Shown piece after piece: positions 20,356 to 29,343 of a stretch of DNA of 64,000 nt (positions are counted from its first letter, which is position 1; the number at the start of each line of letters is the position of its first letter). The stretch is from Phyllobacterium sp. YR531. Lineage in GTDB: Bacteria > Pseudomonadota > Alphaproteobacteria > Rhizobiales > Rhizobiaceae. The DNA is taken from assembly GCF_000282595.1 (NCBI RefSeq), contig NZ_AKIZ01000014.1, positions 1 to 64,000 on the forward strand, read 5' to 3'. Position numbers and translations under genes: made by a program. Under the pieces are notes generated by a model. The model had not been told where the DNA came from. It saw only the letters and a list, made by a program, of their open reading frames with translations, and searched no databases.

Positions 20356-21327
20356 ATGAAAAAAATAAGAAACTTCCTGAAAGACCGTAGCGGGGCAACG
20401 GCTGTCACATTTGCTCTGCTGCTTGTGCCAATTGTTGGTATGACCGGACTGGCGGTTGATTACACCCGCGCAAGCACTGATCGAGCCAGGTTGCAAGGCG
20501 CTGCAGACTCTGCAGCTTTAGCTGGAGCTTCTGTTTTCACGGGTCTTAATAAGTCGGCTGCTGAAGAAAGCGCCCGCGCTTATTTGCGCGGTAACCTTGG
20601 CGCGGAAGCGGATAAGGTAAAGATCACTTTCAGCGCTGCTGACCAACGCGTAACTGTTGCAATAAGTGGAGAAACAAATTCCCTTTTCATGCAGCTGCTG
20701 AACAAGGATAAAGTTGCCATCGGTGTGACCTCCCAAGCTCTTGCACCGCTGAAGCCAACATCCGTGAAATTCTATCCGGGAGACATGTATGGTTGGTACT
20801 ACAAAAAAGTATCGATTGTCGTCGTAAAGGGCGGAAAAGAAACAGTAGTGGGGACGATATCTTATACGAGTGAATACCGGAGTGGCCCTAACAGTGCGAG
20901 CGGTCGCGGCACCGGTAAGAAGGAAACGATACCGCCAAGTGGCACCAACATCGATCTTGGGGAGTTCGATAGCCTCTATCTCAAGATGGAAGTCAAAAAT
21001 GACGGCTGTCCAATTGGTCAAAAATATTCGGCTGACCCTAAGGATAGCAATCATACGATCTGCGTTACGAGCAATGCCTCGGCAGACTCTAAATACAATA
21101 AAACGTTGCGAACTGACGATGTAAACACCGTGCATTACCTTTTCGTGGACGGCGTCCAATTGAAACAGGGCTCCAAGCCGCCGCTCGACGATCTGTTTAA
21201 TTGCGACGGGAGCAGATTAAAGCATGCTTGGGAAGATGGCGGTGGGTTTGCTTTGCAAGACTTCTTCTATGAAGTCACATCGGGCTGCAAGGCAGTCGAT
21301 AATGAAAATGTCCGACTGACCCATTGA
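20356..21327 (+). CDS. TadE/TadG-like pilus-assembly-related protein
   Basis: 323 residues. The N-terminus is the Tad/Flp type: a positively charged start, DRSGATAVTFALLLVPI... with one transmembrane helix (about 15-37), then VDYTRASTDRARLQGAADSAALAGA as in TadG N-terminal domains. The rest is predicted to lie outside the inner membrane; it is rich in beta-type sequence and has several cysteines (in NDGCPIGQ, HTICVTS, FNCDG, TSGCKA) that could form disulfides. I do not recognise the C-terminal domain, and no von Willebrand motif is evident. No other tad gene is in the window, so it is an orphan, between the Dpp operon and thiE. Confidence 0.75.
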   Translation: MKKIRNFLKDRSGATAVTFALLLVPIVGMTGLAVDYTRASTDRARLQGAADSAALAGASVFTGLNKSAAEESARAYLRGNLGAEADKVKITFSAADQRVTVAISGETNSLFMQLLNKDKVAIGVTSQALAPLKPTSVKFYPGDMYGWYYKKVSIVVVKGGKETVVGTISYTSEYRSGPNSASGRGTGKKETIPPSGTNIDLGEFDSLYLKMEVKNDGCPIGQKYSADPKDSNHTICVTSNASADSKYNKTLRTDDVNTVHYLFVDGVQLKQGSKPPLDDLFNCDGSRLKHAWEDGGGFALQDFFYEVTSGCKAVDNENVRLTH

Positions 21328-21339
21328 GTAGTAAAGTTT

Positions 21340-21370
21340 GATGGCGCATTGACTTCCGCAATGCGCCATC
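21340..21370 (+). terminator. terminator-like hairpin after the TadG-like gene
   Basis: A perfect 11-bp stem (GATGGCGCATT at 21340-21350, AATGCGCCATC at 21360-21370) with a 9-nt loop lies 13 nt past the stop. The U tract is poor, so termination may be weak. It directly precedes the TPP riboswitch. Confidence 0.5.
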
Positions 21371-21385
21371 TCATCATGACTTCAT

Positions 21386-21476
21386 TCCGAGGGGGGCATC
21401 GTACGATGCTGAGATGGCGTTGAGCCAAGACCCTTGAACCTGATCCGGATTATGCCGGCGTAGGAACGGGAATTGA
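21386..21476 (+). promoter_or_regulatory. TPP riboswitch (THI element)
   Basis: The conserved THI-box blocks are readable: GGGGGGC near 21391, then CTGAGATGGCG (pyrimidine sensor helix arm, 21409-21419), ACCCTTGAACCTGATCCGGAT (21430-21450) and CCGGCGTAGGAACGGG (21455-21470). The aptamer lies 71 nt upstream of the thiE start, as expected for thiamine pyrophosphate feedback control. Binding of TPP would lower expression of thiE-thiD. The short expression platform (21477-21546) contains the thiE ribosome site, so control of translation is plausible. Confidence 0.93.
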
Positions 21477-21546
21477 GCAGTCTTCGCGCTGATTTCGTCT
21501 CTCATCGCACATATCCGGGTCTCCAATTTTGAATGGAGTCCGTGAC

Positions 21547-22224
21547 GTGCCAAAAGTAGATTACCGCCTCAATGCCATTGTGGATTTCGATGCTATCGGT
21601 CCAGACAAAGCTTTGGGAGAACTGGCTCTTGCTGCTGTCCATGGCGGCGCGACAATCATCCAGTATCGTGACAAGAATTCTCCAACACGCGACATGATCC
21701 TGCGGGCGCGCGAAATACACGCGGCAATCAAGGCGACAGGCGTGCCGCTGCTCGTCAATGACCGGATTGACGTTGCTCTGGCTGCGGGGGTCGAGGGAGT
21801 GCATGTGGGACGCGAAGACATGGCGGTCGCCGATGTCCGCCGCCTGCTCGGGCCAAACGCCATTATCGGTCTTACCGTGAAGAACGAGCTCGACGCACAG
21901 GCGGCAATAGATGGCGATATCGACTATGCCTGCATTGGTGGTCTGTTCGAAACGCCTACGAAAGAGAACCTTGAGCCTATCGGTTTTGAAGGGTTCAAGC
22001 GGCTTGCCGCCATCATCCGCAAGGTGAAACCGAACCTACCCGTAGGCGCGATTGCCGGCATTGGTTTGGAACGTACACCGCTTGCCATTGAAGCAGGCGC
22101 TGACGGCGTGGCCGTCATTTCTGCGATCTTCCGGCAAAATGACCCGCAAGCGGCAGCCAAAGGTCTGCGTGATGCTGTAGATGAGGCACTGCGGGTGAAA
22201 GAGCGGCAGGTGAAGCAGGCATGA
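21547..22224 (+). CDS. thiE: thiamine-phosphate synthase
   Basis: Joins the pyrimidine (HMP-PP) and thiazole (THZ-P) halves into thiamine monophosphate; cytoplasmic TIM barrel of 225 residues. Motifs: GGATIIQYRDKNS (pyrophosphate and pyrimidine site), LLVNDRIDVALAAGVEGVHVGREDM, GLTVKNELD, and AIAGIGLERTPLAIEAGADGVAVISAI. A TTG at 21529 is in frame, but the GTG at 21547 has a GGAG site eight bases ahead and matches the family N-terminus. The last four bases overlap thiD (ATGA). Controlled by the upstream TPP riboswitch. Confidence 0.95.
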   Translation: MPKVDYRLNAIVDFDAIGPDKALGELALAAVHGGATIIQYRDKNSPTRDMILRAREIHAAIKATGVPLLVNDRIDVALAAGVEGVHVGREDMAVADVRRLLGPNAIIGLTVKNELDAQAAIDGDIDYACIGGLFETPTKENLEPIGFEGFKRLAAIIRKVKPNLPVGAIAGIGLERTPLAIEAGADGVAVISAIFRQNDPQAAAKGLRDAVDEALRVKERQVKQA

Positions 22225-23021
22225 CTGCAATAGCGCTGACAATTGCCGGGTCAGACAGCGGCGGCGGGGCGGGCATTCAGGCCGATCTGAAAACCTTTTC
22301 GGCGCTTGGTGTCTATGGTGCCAGTGTCATCACAGCCATTACGGCACAAAACACCAAGGGTGTTACAGCCATTGAAGACCTCTCTCCCGGGATTATTCGG
22401 GATCAGATGGACGCGGTTCTGTCCGATCTCGATGTAGATGCAATCAAGATTGGCATGGTATCGACAGTCGCAACAATAGAGACCATCGCGGAAGGGCTGG
22501 ATCGTTGGCAGCGGCAGGCTGTGTTCGATCCGGTCATGGTTGCGGCCGCGGGCGATCCTTTGCTCCAACCCGCCGCCATTGATGCGTTGCGACAGCTTCT
22601 CTTGCCACGGGCGCTTGTGCTGACGCCCAATCTGCCGGAAGCAGCTTTGCTGACCGGCTTGCCCATTGCCGAAGATGAAACGCAAATGGGGCGGCAGGCA
22701 GAACAGTTGCTCAAGCTTGGCTCGGCCGCGGTTTTGATAAAGGGCGGCCACGGCAAGGGTCTGATGAGCTCGGATCTGCTGTTTGGCGGGTCGTCAATAA
22801 AGCAATTTTCAACGGTGCGTATCAAAACCGCAAATGATCACGGCACGGGATGTACGCTCGCTTCTGCCATTACTGCCGGTCTGGCAAAAGGCATGGCTCT
22901 GCACCTCGCGGTTTCAAATGCGAAGGACTATCTGACAGAGGCCATGGCCGCCGCCGAAAAGCTCAAAGTCGGTCGAGGGCGGGGTCCGGTTCATCATTTC
23001 TATCGCTGGTGGGCGGCGTAG
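22221..23021 (+). CDS. thiD: hydroxymethylpyrimidine/phosphomethylpyrimidine kinase
   Basis: Phosphorylates HMP twice to HMP-PP, the substrate of ThiE. Ribokinase-fold protein of 266 residues: AGSDSGGGAGIQADLKTF at the N-terminus, VFDPVMVAAAGDPLL, LTPNLPEAALLTG, and the anion-hole motif NDHGTGCTLASAITAGLAKG. It ends GPVHHFYRWW, as in other ThiD proteins. The start overlaps thiE (ATGA). The last 59 bases run antiparallel over the 3' end of the DUF2339 gene. Confidence 0.95.
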   Translation: MTAIALTIAGSDSGGGAGIQADLKTFSALGVYGASVITAITAQNTKGVTAIEDLSPGIIRDQMDAVLSDLDVDAIKIGMVSTVATIETIAEGLDRWQRQAVFDPVMVAAAGDPLLQPAAIDALRQLLLPRALVLTPNLPEAALLTGLPIAEDETQMGRQAEQLLKLGSAAVLIKGGHGKGLMSSDLLFGGSSIKQFSTVRIKTANDHGTGCTLASAITAGLAKGMALHLAVSNAKDYLTEAMAAAEKLKVGRGRGPVHHFYRWWAA

Positions 23022-25758
23022 CAGTGGCCCGTGCAGCATCGGCATTGAGAATGCGCTGATAGAACAGGCCAACGCCGACCAGTGACAGTCCGAGGCCGAT
23101 AAAGGAGAGCGCCCGCAATATTCCTTCAAGGTTCGACATATCGAGCAGGAATACTTTGGCAATAACCAGGAAAACCACCGGTGCCGAGATGAGGCGCAGC
23201 AACCGGTTTTGCTGCCATACACCGAGCCCGAATAATCCGAAGCCGAACAGCAGCCAGACCGCCGAATAGGTGAACATCTCCATGGAATCGATGCCCCAGT
23301 CGAGCACAATGCTTGATCCCCAATAGAAAACGCGAATGGTCAGAGTGATCCAGGTGAAGAGCATGAGACCTGCGGCAATGGCCAATATTATCGCATAGTG
23401 CTTTGGCCGACTGGTTTGCGTCATGACGATCGGCAGACCGAAGAGCCTGATCTGCGGCCCACCGAAGGCATTGAGCGCCAGAAGAGTGGTCAGGAGGCCG
23501 GGAAGCAGATAGCCGAGGAACAAGCTGTTTAAGATAAGTCCATTGCCGACATGGCCTGTGAGAAGCGGGTTCAGCAGAACAAAATGCTGTACGGCAATGT
23601 AGGCGATGCCGAGATAACCGATAACTATCGAAGCAATGCGATAGAGCCAATCCTGTCCACCACGGCTGAGCATCATCAAACACAACGAAGCACCAAGTGA
23701 GATGATGCTGTAAAGTGACTGCTGGCTCAGCGTATTCGTATCGCCGCCATACCATGTTCCGCCGTTGAGCCAGTGATGAGCAAGGACATTGACAAGCACA
23801 AAGCTTACCAGAACGCCGAGCGCCTGCGCCAGCCGATATGCCGTATCTTTAATCCGCCTTGCCAAGATGATCTGTGAGGCAACCATCGCCAGCGCGAACG
23901 CCCCGTAATATAGCAGAAGCTGGTTGAAGACTGGTCTGGGGGAGAGGGCATCCGCCCCGACGATTGTCGGGTCATAGATGATCTCGCCAATGATGATGAC
24001 TGCGAAAAAGGCGGGTGCGAAGCGCAGTACAGGTGCCAGACGCGTGCGCGTGATGAGTGTATATGCAACAGCCAGCGCACTGGCGCCCAGTACAACGCCC
24101 CATGGTTCGAACCACACGACCAAGGCGAGAAATGCAAAGGCGAGCGATGCCGCATCGAACAGCCACGAGGGGTCAACCAGTGCTTTCTTGCCGTTCCAAA
24201 GTCCGGCGAGCCATGTGGCTGCACCCAAAGTCACGATGGCAAAACCTACGGTTAGCAGTTTCTCGGTCCATTGCGGCTCATAAGCGAGTGTTACGAGCAT
24301 GATCGTTATCATCGCCAGCGGAACAGCGGACCCCAGCGCGCCGTAGGCAGGCGCACGGATGCCATCGGGTAGCCGAGCGAGAAGGCCGGCAGAGGCAGCG
24401 CCGATAATGAAAAGAGCGATTGCGCCCAGAATGGCGAACAGGCGATAGGCGTGTTCATCATAGAAGGAATAGGGCGCGAAATAAAAACCGTCCCGCCAGA
24501 GAAAGATCAGATCTTCCTGAAAGAGCGGCAGGATTGCCAAGAAGGCTGCTGTGACAATGAACGGCAATGTGCGTTTGACAAACAGCGGCACGATGGCAGA
24601 TGCAGCGATGATCAAAGCGGCGATTATCAGGAAGCGCGAAAGCGCGAGACTGAATAGGCCATGTGAGACGCAGGCAAGTCCAATAGCTAATACGCCGATT
24701 GCCCCCGCTATCGTAATGGGGTCGAAATAGAGTTTCTCTGACCCGTCAAACAGTTGATAGAGCTTTGGCTTCAAATGGCCGAATAGCGCAAGGCCAAGCA
24801 GGCAGATGACAAGCAGGGTCAGCGCACCGCCGCTTGGGACAAGTGTATAACCGCCATAGGCGGCACCCCAGAGTGAAGCCAGGAGAATAGCGGCACCGCC
24901 GATCCATTGCCAGTTTTTGAGCCGTGACAAGGCTGTTGCCACCGTGGCCACTATAATCAAATAAAGGACGAAACTGTACGGTGCAGGGGCCTCGGAGCTG
25001 ACAATTGCAGGTGTGAGAAAAGCACCGACGAGACCAAGTCCGGCAATCCATGGGCCATGTTTAACTGCGATCAGCAATGTTGCGATGCCGACCGCACCAA
25101 GCAATGTGAAGGCGACAGGTGCTCCAATGAAACCGTAAATGCCGTGAGCAGCGTAGACCACGGCAAACAGGGCGGAGGAACCTACCGCTGTCAAAACACC
25201 CGGGATATAGTTTGTTGCGTTGGGTGATAGTGCAAAAGGTGCATCCTTGCGGCGCAAATACTCACCAGCGGCGAGCAGAGCCAGCCCGAATATTGCACCG
25301 ATACAAAGCCGGATACCGGGTCCGAGCAAAGCATTCTCGATGGAATATTGAACGACGAAGATGCCACCGAGGAACAGTGCTATGCCGCCAATCCATACCG
25401 GCCAGTTACGTCCGATTGAACGCTCATAATCTCCATAGGATTTTTTGGGAGCAGCTACCTTTACCGCTGCTATTGCCGGATCGATCTTACGCGGACTTTG
25501 TGGAGCAGCGCGTAGTGGTTGGACGGCGGGAACGGGCTCAGCAGGAGGCACGGACTTTGGAGTGTTTATGGCTGTTGGCTGCAGAGTTGCTGAAGGAAGT
25601 GATGCGGTCTGGGGGGAAGCTTTCGAAGGTTCGCCCGTTGCCGCAAGTCTGGTTGCCAGTAATTTCTCAAGCTGCTCGATACGGCGCTGAAGCATGTTGC
25701 TCTGCTGTCTGGATAAACCAGCCAAAATCAACGCTATGATTGCAATAACAATAGACAT
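22963..25758 (-). CDS. DUF2339 polytopic membrane protein
   Basis: 931 residues with about two dozen hydrophobic segments. Order: an N-terminal helix (MSIVIAIIALILAGL), a coiled-coil-like stretch (QSNMLQRRIEQLEKLLATRL), a Pro/Ala-rich linker, then SYGDYERSIGRNWPVWIGGIALFLGGIF, which is the DUF2339 signature, and helices to the end. Function unknown; the family is a large inner-membrane protein in many proteobacteria. The frame is open to 25791, but the ATG at 25758 is the natural start. The gene overlaps thiD tail to tail. No operon partner is evident. Confidence 0.85.
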   Translation of the reverse strand: MSIVIAIIALILAGLSRQQSNMLQRRIEQLEKLLATRLAATGEPSKASPQTASLPSATLQPTAINTPKSVPPAEPVPAVQPLRAAPQSPRKIDPAIAAVKVAAPKKSYGDYERSIGRNWPVWIGGIALFLGGIFVVQYSIENALLGPGIRLCIGAIFGLALLAAGEYLRRKDAPFALSPNATNYIPGVLTAVGSSALFAVVYAAHGIYGFIGAPVAFTLLGAVGIATLLIAVKHGPWIAGLGLVGAFLTPAIVSSEAPAPYSFVLYLIIVATVATALSRLKNWQWIGGAAILLASLWGAAYGGYTLVPSGGALTLLVICLLGLALFGHLKPKLYQLFDGSEKLYFDPITIAGAIGVLAIGLACVSHGLFSLALSRFLIIAALIIAASAIVPLFVKRTLPFIVTAAFLAILPLFQEDLIFLWRDGFYFAPYSFYDEHAYRLFAILGAIALFIIGAASAGLLARLPDGIRAPAYGALGSAVPLAMITIMLVTLAYEPQWTEKLLTVGFAIVTLGAATWLAGLWNGKKALVDPSWLFDAASLAFAFLALVVWFEPWGVVLGASALAVAYTLITRTRLAPVLRFAPAFFAVIIIGEIIYDPTIVGADALSPRPVFNQLLLYYGAFALAMVASQIILARRIKDTAYRLAQALGVLVSFVLVNVLAHHWLNGGTWYGGDTNTLSQQSLYSIISLGASLCLMMLSRGGQDWLYRIASIVIGYLGIAYIAVQHFVLLNPLLTGHVGNGLILNSLFLGYLLPGLLTTLLALNAFGGPQIRLFGLPIVMTQTSRPKHYAIILAIAAGLMLFTWITLTIRVFYWGSSIVLDWGIDSMEMFTYSAVWLLFGFGLFGLGVWQQNRLLRLISAPVVFLVIAKVFLLDMSNLEGILRALSFIGLGLSLVGVGLFYQRILNADAARATATPPTSDRNDEPDPALDRL

Positions 25759-25860
25759 GCCAGACACCCCCGTGTGGATGCACAAGGCCATGAAATCTAT
25801 AAAGTTTCAACTAGCAGACATGCTGCATGCACAGATGCTTGAGACGGTCGAATCCCGATC

Positions 25861-26682
25861 TCAGAGCGGTGCGGCAGCGCTCACCGATGAAGAAGTATCA
25901 ACACCTTTGGCCGTTGATCCGGCAGGTGTAGCAGTTGCCAGTTCCGGGCGTTGCATTGGCAGCGGTATTGCAGCCGGGAACACGATGGCAGGCTCATCCG
26001 AATAGGCAAGCTGTGTGGGCAGGGCAGCAGGTGTCTCGACTGGCGCCATAGCGGTCATCGTGGCGGGGGCTGGTTCAACAACAGGCGTAGCAGAAGGCTT
26101 CAGGCCCGTTTCTTCAAGCAGGCCCTTCTTCTTGGCCTGGTAATAATAGCCCCGTGCGTAAAGCCGTACTGCCTGATCAGGATTGCTGTCGGCCACCCTG
26201 TAGGCACCTGCAAGATACTTCACGCCGTATTTCAGGTTGGTTTCCGCATCGAGCAAATCCTGAGCACTGCCTGTGTGTCCCATACCGCGTGCAGTCGCTG
26301 GCAGCATCTGCATCAGGCCCCAATAGGGACCGTTCCTGGCCTGTGGATTACCGCGGCTTTCACGGTGAACAACACGGCGCACCAGCGATTCAGGGACTTC
26401 ATAGGCAACGGAGTATTTCGAAATCAAACTATCCAGCGCTGTGCCGGTCGCCTTGAATTCGGGTGCATTTTTTGTGGTTGCTGCAACTGCGACATTTGCC
26501 TTGCCGTCTGTCGCTACATCCGAAGTTGTAGCGGCCTCGGCAGCGGCAACCCGCGGAGATTGCTCAGGAATTGGCAAGGATGCAGCTTCGGGCAGCTTGG
26601 GATCAGTCGTGGTGCAAGCGCCCAAAATCAAGGCGAAGCTCAAGCAAGCAAAGGTCCGAAGCGATCGTGTATCAGGCAGCAT
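25861..26682 (-). CDS. lytic transglycosylase domain lipoprotein
   Basis: 273-residue peptidoglycan lytic transglycosylase. A signal peptide with lipobox LGAC gives a lipidated Cys23. A low-complexity Ala/Pro linker precedes the SLT domain: catalytic Glu108 in HRESRGNPQA, then YWGLMQMLPATARGMG and NLKYGVKYLAGAY. The C-terminal quarter is Ala/Pro-rich and disordered. Likely located in the periplasm on the outer membrane, where it cleaves glycan strands. It reads away from the GntR gene and has its own promoter in 26683-26949. Confidence 0.92.
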   Translation of the reverse strand: MLPDTRSLRTFACLSFALILGACTTTDPKLPEAASLPIPEQSPRVAAAEAATTSDVATDGKANVAVAATTKNAPEFKATGTALDSLISKYSVAYEVPESLVRRVVHRESRGNPQARNGPYWGLMQMLPATARGMGHTGSAQDLLDAETNLKYGVKYLAGAYRVADSNPDQAVRLYARGYYYQAKKKGLLEETGLKPSATPVVEPAPATMTAMAPVETPAALPTQLAYSDEPAIVFPAAIPLPMQRPELATATPAGSTAKGVDTSSSVSAAAPL

Positions 26683-26892
26683 TTATCACCGGTTTGACGA
26701 AGCATATCTTTTAACGAATGGTTTCTCATAGCGCGTTCGCTGGCCGTTGCGGCAATCACTTTCTGATACAAAATGTAACAACGCGTCCGGCAGCATTTCA
26801 AAGCCTCCAAATTATGCCGGGATCAGGCTCTGTGCATCCGTACACAACCGTCAGTTGACTCAATCATATATATCAATGTATCAGTTGGATAT

Positions 26893-26911
26893 TGGTAAGG
26901 CCAGTTTACCA
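26893..26911 (+). promoter_or_regulatory. probable GntR operator
   Basis: The perfect inverted repeat TGGTAA-N7-TTACCA lies 38 nt before the GntR start. Its TGGT...ACCA form matches the operators of FCD-type GntR regulators. It sits where repression of the gntR-TRAP transcript would be expected. Confidence 0.5.
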
Positions 26912-26949
26912 GTTGTGCGGAATGGGGAAGCTGCGCGGGGAGGTTCAAA

Positions 26950-27693
26950 ATGTTTGCAGCCATTCAGTCGCGCCGGCTTTACCGGCAGGTGGCAGACCAG
27001 ATACGCAGCCAGATCGAACATGGTCAGCTGGGTGTCGGTGAACGTTTGCCCGGTGAACGCGAGCTGGCCGAAGAACTGGGTGTTTCCCGCCCAACCATCC
27101 GTGAAGCCTTGATTGCGCTGGAAGTGGAAGGGCTGATCCACATACGCATGGGGTCAGGTGTTTATGTCGCCCGTCCGATACGGGAAAAGCCGGTCCTGCT
27201 TCAGGCCGAGGAGCTCGAAGGGCCTTTCGAGCTGCTGCGGGCACGGGCGCTGATTGAATGCGCGATTGCAGAAGAGGCGGCGCGTACTGTCACCCCGGAA
27301 CATGTTGCGGCAATGGATGATGTGCTGACGCAAATGGCGCGGACATTCAACAGTCCTCAGGTCTCGATCGCGCTTGATAGGACATTCCACACGACGATTG
27401 CCGGGATCATGGAAAACGCAGCGTTGGATCGCGTTGTCGGCGAATTGTTCGACCAACGCATGACGCCCTATTTCACCAAGCTGGCCAGCTATTTCGAGAG
27501 TGCCGCTTCTTGGCGGGAAGCTTTTGAAGAGCACCGTGCGGTTCGTGATGCAATTGCTGCCGGCGATCCGGCCCGCGCCAAATCGGCGATGCAGTATCAC
27601 CTGCAGCAATCGCAATTGAGATTTTCCAGAAGTTTCGACGAGGAGCTGGAAAGTGACCGGGGTCATCCTGTGAAGGCCTCTAAACAGAAATAA
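26950..27693 (+). CDS. GntR family transcriptional regulator (FCD type)
   Basis: 247 residues. The N-terminal winged helix (LYRQVADQIRSQIEHGQLGVGERLPGERELAEELGVSRPTIREALIALEVEGLIHIR...) is typical GntR, and the C-terminal helical FCD domain (LIECAIAEEAARTV... FHTTIAG...EHRAVRDAIAAGDPARA) carries the His/Asp residues that bind metal or ligand. It resembles regulators of hexuronate and sugar-acid genes (UxuR/ExuR type). It lies 32 nt upstream of the TRAP binding protein, so it likely represses that operon and itself. Confidence 0.92.
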   Translation: MFAAIQSRRLYRQVADQIRSQIEHGQLGVGERLPGERELAEELGVSRPTIREALIALEVEGLIHIRMGSGVYVARPIREKPVLLQAEELEGPFELLRARALIECAIAEEAARTVTPEHVAAMDDVLTQMARTFNSPQVSIALDRTFHTTIAGIMENAALDRVVGELFDQRMTPYFTKLASYFESAASWREAFEEHRAVRDAIAAGDPARAKSAMQYHLQQSQLRFSRSFDEELESDRGHPVKASKQK

Positions 27694-27725
27694 CGGGAAT
27701 TGAAATTCAATCCGGGAGGAAACAG

Positions 27726-28700
27726 ATGAAATTCAAATTGGCTACACTCTTTGGCGCTGCGGCGGCTCTGGCCATATCGGCAGTGGCTGCACAGGCGCAG
27801 ACCGCACTCAAATGGGCGCATGTCTATGAGACATCCGAACCGTTTCATACGGAGTCTGTCTGGGCGGCGGAGGAAATCGGCAAGCGTACCAATGGCCGCT
27901 ACAAGATTGACGTGTTTCCAGCGTCGCAGCTGGGTAAGGAAGCCGATATCAATCAGGGATTGAAGCTCGGTACGGTAGATATCATCATTTCGGGGTCAAG
28001 CTTTGCTGCCCGTGACTTCAAGCCTATCGGCGTCACCTATTTCCCCTATATTTTCCGCGATTCCGACCATCTGATCGCTTATACGAAGAGCGATGTATTC
28101 AAGCGGCTGGCAGCTGGTTATGAAGAAAAGACCGGCAACCACATCGCTTCAGTAAGCTATTATGGCACGCGTCATACGACGGCAAACAAACCGATTGCCA
28201 AATGCTCCGATATGGCCGGGTTGAAAATCCGCGTTCCGGATGTTCCAGCCTACCTGGCAATGCCACGCGCTTGCGGTGCGAACACTACGCCTATCGCTTT
28301 TGCTGAAGTCTATCTGGCGCTGCAGAACGGTACTGTCGAAGCACAAGAAAACCCGCTGACAACAATCGAAGCGAAGAAATTCTTCGAAGTTCAGAAGAAT
28401 ATCATCCTGACCGGCCATATTGTCGATCATCTGAACACCGTTGTGTCGAAGCAGCTCTGGTCCAGCCTTACGGACGAAGACAAGAAAATCTTCGGCGATG
28501 TGATGCAGGAAGCTGCTGAAAAGACCACCAAGAACATTGCTGCCAAGGAAAAGGAACTTGTTGCGAGCTTCAAGGAGCGGGGCTTGTCCGTCACCGATGT
28601 GGACAAGGCTGACTTCGAGAAGACCGTGCTCGAAAAGGTCAAATTCGAGGACTTCGGTTACGAAAAGTCCGATTGGGAAGCCATTCGCGCCATCAAGTAA
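27726..28700 (+). CDS. TRAP transporter periplasmic substrate-binding protein, DctP family
   Basis: 324 residues with a cleavable signal peptide (cleavage near AQA-QT, residue 24). Family features: LKWAHVYETSEPFHTESVWAAEEI, RYKIDVFPASQLGKEADINQGLKLGTVDI, and the carboxylate-binding Arg in LKIRVPDVPAY followed by EVYLALQNGTVEAQENPLT. Sugar acids or dicarboxylates are the likely ligands; the dehydrogenase downstream points to a sugar acid. A GGGAGGA site precedes the start. Gene order P-Q-M is complete. Confidence 0.94.
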   Translation: MKFKLATLFGAAAALAISAVAAQAQTALKWAHVYETSEPFHTESVWAAEEIGKRTNGRYKIDVFPASQLGKEADINQGLKLGTVDIIISGSSFAARDFKPIGVTYFPYIFRDSDHLIAYTKSDVFKRLAAGYEEKTGNHIASVSYYGTRHTTANKPIAKCSDMAGLKIRVPDVPAYLAMPRACGANTTPIAFAEVYLALQNGTVEAQENPLTTIEAKKFFEVQKNIILTGHIVDHLNTVVSKQLWSSLTDEDKKIFGDVMQEAAEKTTKNIAAKEKELVASFKERGLSVTDVDKADFEKTVLEKVKFEDFGYEKSDWEAIRAIK

Positions 28701-28712
28701 CCCGATAGGCCT

Positions 28713-28737
28713 GGCCGGGCGGCAATGCCTCCCGGCC
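28713..28737 (+). other. hairpin between the TRAP binding-protein and DctQ genes
   Basis: GGCCGGG (28713-28719) pairs with CCCGGCC (28731-28737), with GGC/GCC inside the loop. There is no U tract, so it is more likely an mRNA-stabilising or attenuating hairpin that gives the binding protein higher output than the membrane subunits. Confidence 0.55.
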
Positions 28738-28767
28738 TCATTCCTGCATTGACGGACGGAGACAGCC

Positions 28768-29340
28768 ATGTCCAAGGAAGTTCACACACAGGTCACAGCG
28801 GAAGAGCTTGCCCATTCATTTGAGGATGCGGCACCGGTTGCCAACATATCTGATTATGCGGTTGAGGACTGGTTGACGCTCATCGTTTTCTGGCTGATGA
28901 CCGGATGCGTTTTCCTGCAATTTTTCACGCGTTATGTTCTCAATGACAGTTACGCCTGGACTGAGGAAATTGCGATTAATTGCCTGATCGGCGTGGTGTT
29001 TTTAGGGTCCGTCATGTGCGTGAGGGTCTCCCGTCACATTCAGGTGGATGTAATCTATCATTATATTCCAGCCACCTATGCCCGCATCCTGGCAACCTTT
29101 GTCGATCTCGTTCGCATCGGCTTCTTTACCTATGCTGTCTGGCTGATGTGGCGCTATGTCGAGATCGTAGCGGACGAAATGATGGTTACCGTCGATCTGC
29201 CCCGCAACATCGTCTTTTACGGCGTGCTTGTTTCATTTGTCCTGATGCTGCTCCGCTCCATTCAGGTTTTCATTGCCAATATCCGCCGTGGTTATTCCGT
29301 TCTGGAACGCCCCGAAGAATTCCAGAGCGTCGAGGGCTGA
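28768..29340 (+). CDS. TRAP transporter small permease, DctQ family
   Basis: 190 residues with four hydrophobic helices (about 32-53, 70-90, 110-130 and 145-168). The family features ENDSYAWTEE-like NDSYAWTEEIAIN and RVSRHIQVDVIYHYIP are present. It forms the inner membrane complex with DctM. The N-terminal 30 residues are hydrophilic and acidic. The next gene begins three bases after its stop. Confidence 0.92.
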   Translation: MSKEVHTQVTAEELAHSFEDAAPVANISDYAVEDWLTLIVFWLMTGCVFLQFFTRYVLNDSYAWTEEIAINCLIGVVFLGSVMCVRVSRHIQVDVIYHYIPATYARILATFVDLVRIGFFTYAVWLMWRYVEIVADEMMVTVDLPRNIVFYGVLVSFVLMLLRSIQVFIANIRRGYSVLERPEEFQSVEG

Positions 29341-29343
29341 TCC

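Noticed and set aside
25951-26697. 248-codon plus-strand open frame
   Set aside because: Antisense to the lytic transglycosylase lipoprotein, which has a clear SLT domain and lipobox.
28713-28737. Hairpin considered as a terminator
   Set aside because: No U tract, and the downstream TRAP genes would lose their only visible promoter.
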